Assembly (NCBI GenBank): GCA_016719465.1
Contig: JADJYY010000001.1
Span: 124,001 to 188,000 of the forward strand
Length of the DNA stretch: 64,000 bases
Reading direction: 5' to 3'
From: Hydrogenophilales bacterium
GTDB lineage: Bacteria; Pseudomonadota; Gammaproteobacteria; Burkholderiales; Thiobacillaceae
The position numbers and the translations under genes are program-made. Positions 1 through 8,326 of the stretch are shown one piece after another. The notes beneath the pieces are model-generated. The model had not been told where the DNA came from. It did not search any database and saw nothing but the letters and a program-made list of their open reading frames with translations. Numbering within the stretch: the stretch's first letter is position 1; the number at the start of each line of letters is the position of its first letter.

Positions 1-381
1 CACCGGGCTCAGGCGGTGGATCTCGTCGATGAACAGGACGTCGTTGGGTTCCAGGTTGGTGAGCAACGCCGCCAGGTCGCCGGCCCGCTCCAGCACCGGG
101 CCGGAAGTCAGGCGCAGGTTGACGCCCATCTCCCGGGAAATGATGTGGGCCAGGGTGGTCTTGCCCAGGCCCGGCGGGCCGAACAGCAGCACGTGATCGA
201 GGGCCTCGCCCCGGTTCCTGGCCGCCTGGATGAAGATTTCCAGCTGCTCCCGTGCCCGCGCCTGGCCAATGTACTCGGACAGGCGCTGGGGGCGCAGGGC
301 GCGCTCCAGGGCTTCCTCTTCCCGGGAGGCGGGGGCGGCGGCGATTAGACGGTCGGGAATCAGGCGGTCGGGTTCCAGCAT
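1..381 (-). CDS. ruvB: Holliday junction branch migration ATPase RuvB (N-terminal part, runs off window)
   Basis: RuvB is the AAA+ motor that drives branch migration of Holliday junctions together with RuvA. The first 127 codons are present. They contain the Walker A motif GPPGLGKT and the Walker B stretch FIDEIHRL, both standard for the family. The start ATG (379-381) lies directly beside the ruvA stop codon (382-384), so the two are co-transcribed. The remaining roughly 220 residues lie beyond position 1. Identity is firm from the motifs and from the ruvC-ruvA-ruvB context. Confidence 0.97.
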   Translation of the reverse strand, partial: MLEPDRLIPDRLIAAAPASREEEALERALRPQRLSEYIGQARAREQLEIFIQAARNRGEALDHVLLFGPPGLGKTTLAHIISREMGVNLRLTSGPVLERAGDLAALLTNLEPNDVLFIDEIHRLSPV

Positions 382-966
382 TTATTTTTTCGCCAATAGT
401 TTCAGCGCCTGGCGGATGGATTCCTCCAGGCTCAGGCCATCCGGCAACTGCTTGATGGCCGGCACGGCTTCCTTGTCGGAATAGCCCAGGGCCAGCAGGG
501 CGTTGAGGGCGTCGGCGGCGACGCCGGCGGAGGTCGGCGCGCCCCCCGGCCCGGTGGGCAGAGCATCGGCCAGCTTGCCCTTCAGTTCCAGCAGCAGGCG
601 TTCCGCCGTTTTCTTGCCGATGCCCGGCACCCGGGTAAGGCGCCCCGCGTCCTGCATCACCACGCACTGGGCCAGGTCGCCCACCGACAGGCCGGACAGC
701 ACCGACAGGGCCAGCTTGGGCCCCACGCCGGAAATCCGGATCAGGGCGCGGAAGGCTTCCCGTTCCTTGTGGGTGAGGAAGCCGAACAACTGCTGGGCGT
801 CCTCGCGCACCACGAAATGGGTGACCAGGCTGACCCGCTCACCGGTGGCGGGCAGGTTGTAGAAGCTGCTCATGGGCACGTCCACCTCGTAGCCCACGCC
901 AGCCACGTCCACCACCACCTGGGGCGGCTGCTTTTCCAGCAGGATGCCGGTGAGGCGGCCGATCAT
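382..966 (-). CDS. ruvA: Holliday junction DNA-binding protein RuvA
   Basis: RuvA (194 aa, normal length) tetramerises on Holliday junctions and loads the RuvB motor. The N-terminal OB-fold begins MIGRLTGILLEK. The paired helix-hairpin-helix motifs are visible as ISGVGPKLAL (about residues 78-87) and VPGIGKKTAERL (about 113-124), and the C-terminal RuvB-contacting domain follows a Pro/Gly-rich linker. The start codon overlaps the stop of the upstream prenyltransferase gene by four bases (ATGA, 963-966), and ruvB starts immediately after its stop, so it is an internal gene of a tightly packed operon. Confidence 0.97.
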   Translation of the reverse strand: MIGRLTGILLEKQPPQVVVDVAGVGYEVDVPMSSFYNLPATGERVSLVTHFVVREDAQQLFGFLTHKEREAFRALIRISGVGPKLALSVLSGLSVGDLAQCVVMQDAGRLTRVPGIGKKTAERLLLELKGKLADALPTGPGGAPTSAGVAADALNALLALGYSDKEAVPAIKQLPDGLSLEESIRQALKLLAKK

Positions 967-1916
967 GTCAGGTTCACCCAGGCCAGCACGGCCGACAGGA
1001 TCACGGGCTGGATATGGGCGGCGGCGATGGTCATCTGCAGGGCGGGAACAAGCCGGGCCGGCTCATGAGCATGGGCGGAGAGTATCCGGCCGGCCTTCAG
1101 GGCGGGCAGCAGGGCCAGCAGGGAGACCAGGGCCAGTGCCGGCAAGCGCTGGGCGGCCACCAGACCGACCAGGGCCAGGGCAGACAGGATCAGGATCAGC
1201 CAGTAGCCCCGCGCCGCCACGGCGGGCTCCAGGCGCGCCACCCAATGGCGCTTGCCGGCCAGGATATCGGCGGCCCGGTCCGGGAACTGGTTGATGTAGA
1301 GGATGTTGGTCACCAGCAGGGCATAGGGCAGGCCGAGCAGCCAGGGCTGGGTGGAGACCGCGCCGCGCTGGACGAAATCCGCGCCGGCGACGATGAGCAG
1401 GAAACCGGCCGCCACGCAGAGTTCGCCCAGGCCCCGGCTGTTCAGTTTCAGGGGCGGCGCCGAATAGGCCCAGCCGATCAGCAAGCCGCCCAGCCCGATC
1501 CAGAACAGGCCCACACCCCGGGTCTCGATCAGCCACAGCCCGCCGGCGATCACGCCGCCGAACAGGACCAGGGCGTAGGCCAGCATCTGGCGCGGCGACA
1601 TCACCCCGTTCTGGATGAAGCGGGAGCCGCCGGTGAAGGGAAACAGCCGATCCACGTTGACGGCATCGGTGCCGTTCAGGTGGTCGTAATAATCGTTGAA
1701 CACATTGACCCCGGCCTGGGTGGCCACGGCCAGCAGCACCGTGAGCAGGGCCAGGGGCCAGGAAAAGGCGGCATCCAGGGCGGTGGCGAAGCCCAGCAGG
1801 CATCCCGCCAGGGCGATGGTCAGGAAGGCCGGCCGGGTGGCCAGCAGGTAACGCCTGACCGGATTGGCCAGGGTGGCCGGCGTGGGTTCCAGGGGTGTGG
1901 CGGCGACCTTGGTCAC
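963..1916 (-). CDS. UbiA/MenA-family membrane prenyltransferase inserted in the ruv operon
   Basis: This 317-aa integral membrane protein has the two Asp-rich motifs of the UbiA superfamily: NDYYDHLNGTD in the first half and DRAADILAGKRHW in the second, which bind prenyl diphosphate through Mg2+. Many hydrophobic helices surround them. It most resembles the 1,4-dihydroxy-2-naphthoate prenyltransferase (MenA) subgroup, but the acceptor substrate cannot be told from sequence alone. I chose the GTG start at 1914-1916 because AGGAGG lies about eight bases upstream; a longer open frame reaching 2069 would overlap ruvC. It lies between ruvC and ruvA and overlaps ruvA by four bases. Confidence 0.85.
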   Translation of the reverse strand: MTKVAATPLEPTPATLANPVRRYLLATRPAFLTIALAGCLLGFATALDAAFSWPLALLTVLLAVATQAGVNVFNDYYDHLNGTDAVNVDRLFPFTGGSRFIQNGVMSPRQMLAYALVLFGGVIAGGLWLIETRGVGLFWIGLGGLLIGWAYSAPPLKLNSRGLGELCVAAGFLLIVAGADFVQRGAVSTQPWLLGLPYALLVTNILYINQFPDRAADILAGKRHWVARLEPAVAARGYWLILILSALALVGLVAAQRLPALALVSLLALLPALKAGRILSAHAHEPARLVPALQMTIAAAHIQPVILSAVLAWVNLT

Positions 1917-1995
1917 GGGACGACCCTCCTGTCGCCGCGCGACATCCTCCCCGGGGGAGGAGGAGCGTCCCCTTCGGACGGCCGGACGGGGGCGC

Positions 1996-2514
1996 TCATA
2001 GCATCCTCCCGGCCCGGCGACGGCGCGTGGCGGTGACCAGCCCGCCCAGGCCCATGCCACCGTGGGCATGGCAGATGGCGCAGGCCAGGGCGTCGGCCGA
2101 GTCCGAACGGGGTTCCGCCGGCAGGTTCAAGAGTCGTTTCACCATGTGCATCACCTGTTGCTTGTCCGCATGGCCATTGCCCACCACCGCCTGCTTCACC
2201 TGCAAGGCCGTGTACTCGAACACCGGCTGGCTGGCGCTGGTCAGGGCCGCGATGGCCGCGCCCCGGGCCTGGCCCAGCAGCAGGGTGGATTGGGGATTGA
2301 CGTTGACGAATACCTTCTCGATGGCCGAGGCATCCGGCCGGAACTGATCGAGCACTTCCATCACGCCGTCGAAGATGATCCTGATCCGCGCCGGCAGTTC
2401 CCCGGTTTCCGTGCGCACCACGCCGCTGGCCACATAGGTCAAGTTCTGGCCGTCCTTGTCGATGACACCGTAGCCGGTGACACGCAGGCCAGGATCCAGG
2501 CCGAGGAGTCTCAC
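1996..2514 (-). CDS. ruvC: crossover junction endodeoxyribonuclease RuvC
   Basis: RuvC (172 aa) is the dimeric nuclease that resolves Holliday junctions bound by RuvAB. The four acidic catalytic residues are in canonical positions: D7 in GLDPG, E66 in IEKVF, and D138 and D141 in SDSADAL. The C-terminal tail is Arg-rich. The start overlaps the yebC stop by four bases (2511-2514), indicating translational coupling. A 79-base gap separates it from the downstream prenyltransferase gene. Confidence 0.97.
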   Translation of the reverse strand: MRLLGLDPGLRVTGYGVIDKDGQNLTYVASGVVRTETGELPARIRIIFDGVMEVLDQFRPDASAIEKVFVNVNPQSTLLLGQARGAAIAALTSASQPVFEYTALQVKQAVVGNGHADKQQVMHMVKRLLNLPAEPRSDSADALACAICHAHGGMGLGGLVTATRRRRAGRML

Positions 2515-3239
2515 TCCGGCAGGATCGCCGAAGTATAGACATCCTGGACATCATCCAAATCGTCCAGCATGTCCAGCATCTTCTGGAATTTCACGGCGTC
2601 GTCGCCGGCCACGTCGGTCTCGTTCAGGGCCTTCATGACGATGCCGGCGATCTCCGGCTTGAAGCCGGCCTTTTCCAGCGCTTCCTTCACCGTGGTGAAG
2701 TCGCCGGTGGGAGCGGTGACGATCTCGATGGAGCCATCCTCGTCGCTGATCACATCCTCGGCGCCCGCCTCCAGTGCCACGTCCATGACCTGGTCCTCGT
2801 TGGCGCCGGGAGCCAGGATGATCTGGCCGCAATGTTTGAACTGGAACACCACGGAGCCGTCCGTGCCCAGGTTGCCGCCGCACTTGGAGAAGGCGTGGCG
2901 CACATCCGCCACGGTGCGTACCCGGTTGTCGGTCAGGCAATCCACCACCACCGCCGCGCCGCCGGGGCCATAGCCCTCGTAGCGGATTTCCTCGTAGCTG
3001 ACGCCTTCCAGTTCGCCGGTGCCCTTCTTCACCGCCCGATCGATGTTGTCGTTGGGCATGTTCTCCGACTTGGCCTTGTCGATGGCCAGGCGCAGGCGCG
3101 GATTGAAACTGGGGTCGCCCCCGCCCATCTTGGCCGCCACGGTGATTTCCTTGGCGTACCTGGAAAAAATCTTGCCCCGCTTCTCATCCTGGCGCCCCTT
3201 GCGGTGCTGGATGTTCGCCCATTTGCTGTGTCCGGCCAT
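2511..3239 (-). CDS. yebC: YebC/PmpR-family DNA-binding / translation-associated protein
   Basis: This 242-aa protein begins MAGHSKWANIQHRKGRQD, the hallmark of the YebC/TACO1 family. Members are described as transcriptional regulators and, more recently, as ribosome-associated factors that ease stalling. Length and three-domain architecture are normal. It heads the ruv operon, a common arrangement in Proteobacteria, and is followed by ruvC with a four-base overlap. The operon promoter should lie in the region upstream of 3239. Confidence 0.95.
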   Translation of the reverse strand: MAGHSKWANIQHRKGRQDEKRGKIFSRYAKEITVAAKMGGGDPSFNPRLRLAIDKAKSENMPNDNIDRAVKKGTGELEGVSYEEIRYEGYGPGGAAVVVDCLTDNRVRTVADVRHAFSKCGGNLGTDGSVVFQFKHCGQIILAPGANEDQVMDVALEAGAEDVISDEDGSIEIVTAPTGDFTTVKEALEKAGFKPEIAGIVMKALNETDVAGDDAVKFQKMLDMLDDLDDVQDVYTSAILPE

Positions 3240-3571
3240 GATTGGTACCCGCTACGAAAAATGGGCGGATTTTACACCGGGACGAGAGGCATGCCGGCTC
3301 ACTGAAGCTCCGCTCCCATACCGCCCCCGCCTGGGCCATGGTTCACCCGAGGAAGTTAGCCCAGGGCTCCGGTCCGGGTTCAATCAGCGTGGGATTCCTG
3401 CATGCCTGGAAATATTAAATAATGAACACATGCCACGCGCGGAAGCTGGCAGCCATGACAACGGCGCATCCCCCTGGGTGGCGAAGTTAAGGCTAAGCTG
3501 GGAATGCGCGCGTTTTATAGTCGTGACCGTTTTGACATGTCGCCGATTCAAGACACCTCAAGGAGGCAGGT
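3240..3571. other. intergenic region between divergent yebC and a small coiled-coil gene
   Basis: About 330 bases with no credible gene; short open frames here lack a ribosome site and family likeness. The region must hold the promoters of both divergent genes. A well-formed ribosome site AGGAGG (3561-3566) precedes the ATG at 3572. TTGACA occurs at 3532-3537 and TATAGT at 3516-3521, but neither has a properly spaced partner, so no promoter is called. Base composition is less GC-rich than the neighbouring genes. Confidence 0.5.
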
Positions 3572-3862
3572 ATGAGCAAGCGTGATGAATATGTCGAACA
3601 GCTGAAACAGAATCTGGACCAGTGGAACACCGAGATCGCCAAGTGGGAAGCCAAGGCAAAGGTGACCAAGACCGACCTTCGCATCGATTACGAGATGCAA
3701 CTTGAAGCGTTGCGCAAGCATCGCGAGGAAGCCACGGCGAAACTCAAGGAGTTGCAGGCCAGCGGCGAGGAGGCCTGGAATGACCTGGTGGCGGGCGCCG
3801 ACGCCGCCTGGGCGACCATGCGCGATGCCTTTGACAAGGCCACCGCCCACTTCCACAAATAA
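3572..3862 (+). CDS. small coiled-coil protein, Sll1863-like stress-response family
   Basis: A 96-aa, highly charged and almost wholly helical protein. Heptad-like spacing runs from DEYVEQLKQNLDQWN to KLKELQASGEEAW, and the Trp/Ala-rich C-terminus (WATMRDAFDKATAHFHK) is typical of a family widespread in Betaproteobacteria and often annotated as a coiled-coil or Sll1863-type stress protein. There is no signal peptide or membrane segment. The start is fixed by AGGAGG six bases upstream. Function is not established; a cytoplasmic stress or structural role is an inference from the family name. Confidence 0.6.
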   Translation: MSKRDEYVEQLKQNLDQWNTEIAKWEAKAKVTKTDLRIDYEMQLEALRKHREEATAKLKELQASGEEAWNDLVAGADAAWATMRDAFDKATAHFHK

Positions 3863-3927
3863 TTTCCATCGGCGGGGGGACGGCGCGAGGCCCGGCGCCT
3901 GGCGCCCCCTCCCATGAGGGATCGTCA

Positions 3928-4359
3928 ATGGCTATTCCGTGGATGGTCTTGCTCAGGAACGTGCCCTGGACCGACGTCATACGAACCGCGCCGAAAGTGG
4001 CGGAGGGGGCGAAGAAACTCTGGGACACCGTTGGCGGGAAGACACCGCGGCGACCCTCCCCTGATGGCGGGATGGAGGCGGCGTCATCATCCGAGCCTCT
4101 GTCGTCCGAGCCCAGGTCCACCGAGTCTCGGACCATCGCCGATTTGCAGGCGCGTCTCGCCACCCTGGAGACCACCGCCACCAACCTGCACGATCAAATG
4201 CTCGCTTCGTCCGAGTTGATCAAGACGCTGGCGGAACAGAACGCCCAACTGGTCGCTCGAGTCGAGGCACACCGCGTCCGCGTGATGTGGCTGGCGGGCG
4301 CCCTGGTCATGTTGGGCATCATCACCGTTCTTGGCCTGGTCCTGGCGCTGATCCGCTGA
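3928..4359 (+). CDS. tail-anchored coiled-coil membrane protein of unknown function
   Basis: A 143-aa protein with three parts: an N-terminal amphipathic region (about 1-35), a Ser/Pro-rich low-complexity linker (about 36-65), a coiled coil (about 66-115, with Leu/Ala heptads), and a single C-terminal membrane helix of about 20 residues (VMWLAGALVMLGIITVLGLV). This suggests a tail-anchored inner-membrane protein. It follows the small coiled-coil gene on the same strand by 65 bases and may be co-expressed. I do not recognise a named family. Confidence 0.55.
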   Translation: MAIPWMVLLRNVPWTDVIRTAPKVAEGAKKLWDTVGGKTPRRPSPDGGMEAASSSEPLSSEPRSTESRTIADLQARLATLETTATNLHDQMLASSELIKTLAEQNAQLVARVEAHRVRVMWLAGALVMLGIITVLGLVLALIR

Positions 4360-4391
4360 TTTCGTCCACGCGGGCTTTGCGCCCGCCGCGC

Positions 4392-4964
4392 TCACCGCAA
4401 CCGCAACGCCATCCCCAGCAATTCTCCGATCAGTCCCCGCATCCTTTCCGCCATGGCCGCATCGCGCAAATCGCCGGCTTCATCGAAGGCCTGATGCGCC
4501 GCCGTCAGCGAAACCTGGCCGGGCAGCACGATCATGCGCAATTCCGTCAGCACGTCGCGCAGGTGGCGCAGGCCGCGCATGCCGCCCAGGGCGCCGGGGG
4601 AGGCGCTCATGAGCGCCGCCGCCTTGCCCTGGAAGGGGACGTAGCCGCTCTGCTCCGGCAGGGGGCGGGACACCCAGTCGAGGGTGTTCTTGAGCAGGGG
4701 CGGGATGGAACTGTTGTATTCCGGCGAGACGATCAGCAGGCCGGCGTGGGCGATGAACAGCTCCTTCAGCCGGTGGGCGTGGGTGGGCAGGCCTTCCGCG
4801 GCCTCCAGATCACCGTTGTAGAGCGGAAGAGGGTAGTCGGCCAGTTCCAGCAGGGTGGCCTGGCCGCCCGCCGCGTCGACGGCGCGGGCGGCCAGGCTCG
4901 CCAGCTTGCGGTTGAGGGAATCGCGCCGGATGCTGCCGGCGAAGACCAGGATGGGAACGCGCAT
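4392..4964 (-). CDS. NADPH-dependent FMN reductase (flavodoxin-fold)
   Basis: A 190-aa flavoprotein of the NADPH-dependent FMN reductase family (ChrR/SsuE-like fold). The FMN phosphate loop is near the N-terminus (GSIRRDSLNRKLA, about residues 10-22), and the family signature SPEYNSSIPPLLKNTLDW lies about residues 80-97. Such proteins reduce FMN, quinones or metal ions with NAD(P)H in the cytoplasm. ATG at 4962-4964 is preceded by AAGGAGA at good spacing, which rules out the longer open frame. It converges on the membrane protein gene and diverges from the HerA-like gene. Confidence 0.88.
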   Translation of the reverse strand: MRVPILVFAGSIRRDSLNRKLASLAARAVDAAGGQATLLELADYPLPLYNGDLEAAEGLPTHAHRLKELFIAHAGLLIVSPEYNSSIPPLLKNTLDWVSRPLPEQSGYVPFQGKAAALMSASPGALGGMRGLRHLRDVLTELRMIVLPGQVSLTAAHQAFDEAGDLRDAAMAERMRGLIGELLGMALRLR

Positions 4965-5103
4965 GTCATCTCCTTGAAGCCGTGGGGTATAGCTTACATC
5001 GCCCACCCCCCATGAATCCCGACCTGGAGAAATCGTGTCGAACCACACTGTTGTCGAACATGACAGCCTCATAGAATGCCGAAACTTAACCGGAGGACTT
5101 GCC

Positions 5104-6633
5104 ATGACCCAGCCCCTGCTCATCGCCAAGAACGACACCATGGAACTCAACCTGCTGCCGCAAATGGCCAACCGCCATGGTTTGATCACGGGCGCCACCG
5201 GTACCGGCAAGACGGTGACCCTGCAGACCCTGGCGGAACACTTCTCGGCCATCGGCGTGCCCTGCTTCATGTCCGACGTGAAGGGCGACCTGTCCGGCAT
5301 TTCCCAGCCCGGCGGCGGCAATCCCAAGGTGATGGAACGGGTCGCCAAGCTGGGCCTGGCGGACCACGCCTATCAGGGCTACCCGGTCACATTCTGGGAT
5401 GCCTTCGGCGAACTCGGCCACCCGGTCCGGGCAACGATTTCCGACATGGGCCCCCTGCTTCTCGCCCGCATGCTGGAGCTCAACGAAACCCAGGCCGGCG
5501 TGCTCAACCTGGTATTCAAGGTGGCCGACGACGCCGGCCTGCTGCTGCTGGACCTGAAGGACCTGCGCGCCATGCTCCAGTTCGTCGGCGACAACGCCAG
5601 GCAGTTCACCACCGAGTACGGCAATATTTCCGCCGCCAGCGTCGGCGCCATCCAGCGCGGCCTGCTGGCCCTGGAAAGCCAGGGCGGGGAAAAGATCTTC
5701 GGCGAGCCCATGCTGAACATCGCCGACCTGATGCAAGCCGAGCGGGGCAGGGGCGTCATCAACATCCTGGCCGCCGACAAGCTCATGCAGGCGCCGAAGA
5801 TGTACGCCACCCTGCTGTTGTGGCTGTTGTCGGAACTGTTCGAGAACCTGCCGGAAGCGGGCGACCTGGACAAGCCCAAGCTGGTGTTCTTCTTCGACGA
5901 GGCCCATCTGCTGTTCGCCGACGCGCCCGACGCCCTGGTGGACAAGATCGAGCAGGTGGTGCGCCTGATCCGTTCCAAGGGGGTGGGCGTCTACTTCGTC
6001 ACCCAGAACCCGGCGGACGTCCCCGACAAGGTGCTGGGCCAGCTCGGCAACCGGGTGCAGCACGCCCTGCGCGCCTTCTCCACCCGGGACCAGAAGGCGG
6101 TGCGCGCCGCCGCGGAAACCATGCGCGACAACGCCAACCTGGACGAGGAAACCGCCATCACCGAACTCGGGGTGGGCGAAGCCCTGGTTTCCTTCCTGGA
6201 CGAGAAGGGCCGCCCCGGCATCGTCGAACGCGCCTTCATCGTGCCGCCCCGGGGCCAGATCGGCCCGGTCGATCCGGCCAAGCGCCAGCAACTGATGCAG
6301 ACCTCCCTGGTGGCCGGCGTTTACGAACGGACGGTGGATCGGGAATCCGCCTACGAAACCCTCAAGGCCCGCGCCGAGCAGGTCCAGGCCCAGAATGAAC
6401 AGGCCCAGGCCGAGGCCGCCGCCCGCAAGGCCGAGGCGGAAGCGCCGGCCGGCGGCGGTGGGCTGGGTGGTGTATTGGGCGATCTGCTGGGTGGCGCCAC
6501 GGGCGCCGGCGGCCGCCGCCGGGAAGGCATGGTGGAAGCCCTGGCCAAGAGCGCCGCCCGTTCCGTGGGCAGCCAGGTGGGCCGGGCCATCATCCGGGGC
6601 GTGCTGGGTTCCCTCCTGGGCGGCAAGCGATGA
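5104..6633 (+). CDS. HerA-like P-loop ATPase, YjgR / DUF853 family
   Basis: A 509-aa ATPase matching the length of E. coli YjgR. Walker A is GATGTGKTVT (about residues 32-41) and Walker B is LVFFFDEAHLLF (about 260-271). The C-terminus is Ala/Glu-rich and then Gly-rich (GGGLGGVLGDLLGG). The family belongs to the HerA/FtsK superfamily of DNA-translocating ATPases, but the physiological role of YjgR-type proteins is unknown. The ATG at 5104 has GGAGGA seven bases upstream, so the longer frame from 5035 is not used. It overlaps the next gene by four bases. Confidence 0.88.
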   Translation: MTQPLLIAKNDTMELNLLPQMANRHGLITGATGTGKTVTLQTLAEHFSAIGVPCFMSDVKGDLSGISQPGGGNPKVMERVAKLGLADHAYQGYPVTFWDAFGELGHPVRATISDMGPLLLARMLELNETQAGVLNLVFKVADDAGLLLLDLKDLRAMLQFVGDNARQFTTEYGNISAASVGAIQRGLLALESQGGEKIFGEPMLNIADLMQAERGRGVINILAADKLMQAPKMYATLLLWLLSELFENLPEAGDLDKPKLVFFFDEAHLLFADAPDALVDKIEQVVRLIRSKGVGVYFVTQNPADVPDKVLGQLGNRVQHALRAFSTRDQKAVRAAAETMRDNANLDEETAITELGVGEALVSFLDEKGRPGIVERAFIVPPRGQIGPVDPAKRQQLMQTSLVAGVYERTVDRESAYETLKARAEQVQAQNEQAQAEAAARKAEAEAPAGGGGLGGVLGDLLGGATGAGGRRREGMVEALAKSAARSVGSQVGRAIIRGVLGSLLGGKR

Positions 6634-7274
6634 GCGAGGACAAGATCGTTCTCGACGCGGCGCACTTCGATAGCAAGGCCCGCCAGTGGGACGAGAACCC
6701 GGTGTTCCGGGAACGGGCCGAGAAGATCGCCAACGGCATCCGCGCCGCCGTGCCACTGTCCAGGTCCATGTCCGCCCTGGACTATGGCAGCGGCTCCGGC
6801 CTGCTGAGCTTCCCCCTCAAGGACGAACTGGGCCACATCACCCTCAAGGACACCTCCGTCGGCATGCTGGCCGTGGCCGAGGAGAAGATCGCAGCCCAGG
6901 GCGTGGCCAACATGAGCACTCGGCAAACGGACCTGACCGCCGAGCCCCTTCCGGACGAGCGCTACGACCTGATCTACTCGTCCATGACCCTGCACCACAT
7001 CCCGGACACGGACGCCATCCTCAAGACCTTCCACGACCTGCTGAACCCCGGCGGCTGGCTTTGCATCGCCGACCTGGACAAGGAGGATGGCTCGTTCCAC
7101 GGTATCGAGGTGGACGTGCACCACGGCTTCGCGCGGAAGGATCTGGCGGAGAAGGTGCTGCGGGCGGGGTACGGGGCGCCCCACTTCGACACCGTGTTCG
7201 AGATCGTCAAGGAGACGGCGAACGGAACCCGGCCTTATCCGGTATTTCTCATGGTGGCGCGCCGCGCCGGCTGA
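6630..7274 (+). CDS. class I SAM-dependent methyltransferase
   Basis: A 214-aa soluble methyltransferase with the Rossmann-fold motif I LDYGSGSGLLSF (about residues 49-60) and the post-motif segment YDLIYSSMTLHHIPD typical of ubiquinone/SAM methyltransferases. A conserved NPGGWLCIADL motif follows. The substrate is not predictable. Its ATG overlaps the stop of the HerA-like ATPase gene (ATGA, 6630-6633), so the two are translationally coupled. Confidence 0.85.
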   Translation: MSEDKIVLDAAHFDSKARQWDENPVFRERAEKIANGIRAAVPLSRSMSALDYGSGSGLLSFPLKDELGHITLKDTSVGMLAVAEEKIAAQGVANMSTRQTDLTAEPLPDERYDLIYSSMTLHHIPDTDAILKTFHDLLNPGGWLCIADLDKEDGSFHGIEVDVHHGFARKDLAEKVLRAGYGAPHFDTVFEIVKETANGTRPYPVFLMVARRAG

Positions 7275-7631
7275 TCACAGCCTGGAGCCGCGCTCGACGA
7301 TGATGCCCAGTTCCTTGACCCCGCGCAGGATGGCCAGCTTGCGCACCGCGACCCGCACCCAGGGCGCGCCGAATTCGTTGCGCACGATGTCGGCGATGAT
7401 TTCCCCCAGGGTTTCCACCAGCCGGATATCCCGGCCGGCCACCACCTCCCGGATGCGGGCGGCCACTTCGCCGTAGTGGATGGTGTCGGCGATCTGGTCG
7501 GTATGGCCGGCCTTGTGGTCGTAAAGGCCGATCTCCAGGTCGATCATCACCGGCTGGGGCGCTTTGCGCTCCCATTCGTACAGCCCGATAATCATCTCCA
7601 GGCGAAAATCCCGCAGAAACAAGATATCCAT
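7275..7631 (-). CDS. folB: dihydroneopterin aldolase FolB
   Basis: FolB (118 aa, normal size) converts 7,8-dihydroneopterin to 6-hydroxymethyl-7,8-dihydropterin and glycolaldehyde in folate synthesis. The start MDILFLRDFRLEMIIGLYEWER carries the conserved Gly-x-x-Glu region, and the active-site Lys segment LAILRGVKELGIIVER is near the C-terminus. A longer open frame to 7685 is rejected because it adds an unrelated N-terminus. Convergent with the methyltransferase gene and divergent from plsY, as in many Proteobacteria. Confidence 0.93.
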   Translation of the reverse strand: MDILFLRDFRLEMIIGLYEWERKAPQPVMIDLEIGLYDHKAGHTDQIADTIHYGEVAARIREVVAGRDIRLVETLGEIIADIVRNEFGAPWVRVAVRKLAILRGVKELGIIVERGSRL

Positions 7632-7705
7632 CACGCTCCGTCCGTTGCCAACCAGCCCGGTGAAAAGGTCGCAGATTGTACGCAAACGTACCGCGGAAAT
7701 GATCC

Positions 7706-8326
7706 ATGCCAGCCACTGAACTCATCCTGACCCTGGTCGCCGCCTACCTGATGGGCTCGGTGTCCTTCGCCATCCTGGTCGCGAGGGCCTACGGCCTGCC
7801 CGACCCTCGTAGCCACGGTTCCGGGAATCCCGGCGCCACCAACATGCTGCGCACCGGCAGGAAATCCGCCGCCGCCCTCACCCTGATCGGCGACGCCATC
7901 AAGGGCTTTGCGGCGGTGATCCTGGCCCAGTGGGCGACCACCACCTACGGCCTGCCGTTCTACGCGCCCTATCTCGCCGCCCTGGCGGCGTTCCTGGGCC
8001 ACCTGTTCCCGGTATTCTTCGGCTTCAAGGGCGGCAAGGGCGTGGCCACGGCCCTGGGCGTGCTGTTGGCCCTGGACCTCCGCCTGGGTGGTCTGGCGGT
8101 GCTCACCTGGATCGTCGTGTTCGCCATCACCCGCGTCTCTTCCCTGTCCGCCCTGGTGGCGGCTACCCTGGCGCCGGTCTATGGTTACTACTTGCTGGGG
8201 CAGGGACCGGAGACGAAACTCCCGGTCGGCATCCTGGCCGTCCTGTCCCTGCTGGTGCTGGCGCGTCATCACAGCAACATCCGCAAGCTATTGTCCGGCG
8301 AAGAGAGCGCCTTCAAGAAACGCTGA
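7706..8326 (+). CDS. plsY: glycerol-3-phosphate acyltransferase PlsY
   Basis: PlsY (206 aa) acylates glycerol-3-phosphate from acyl-phosphate, the first step of phospholipid synthesis at the inner membrane. Three signature segments are clear: SHGSGNPGATNMLRTG (about residues 36-51), GHLFPVFFGFKGGKGVAT (about 97-114) and ARHHSNIRKLLSGEE near the C-terminus. Five membrane helices are expected. The next gene begins on the base after its stop codon, so they probably form one transcript. Confidence 0.95.
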   Translation: MPATELILTLVAAYLMGSVSFAILVARAYGLPDPRSHGSGNPGATNMLRTGRKSAAALTLIGDAIKGFAAVILAQWATTTYGLPFYAPYLAALAAFLGHLFPVFFGFKGGKGVATALGVLLALDLRLGGLAVLTWIVVFAITRVSSLSALVAATLAPVYGYYLLGQGPETKLPVGILAVLSLLVLARHHSNIRKLLSGEESAFKKR

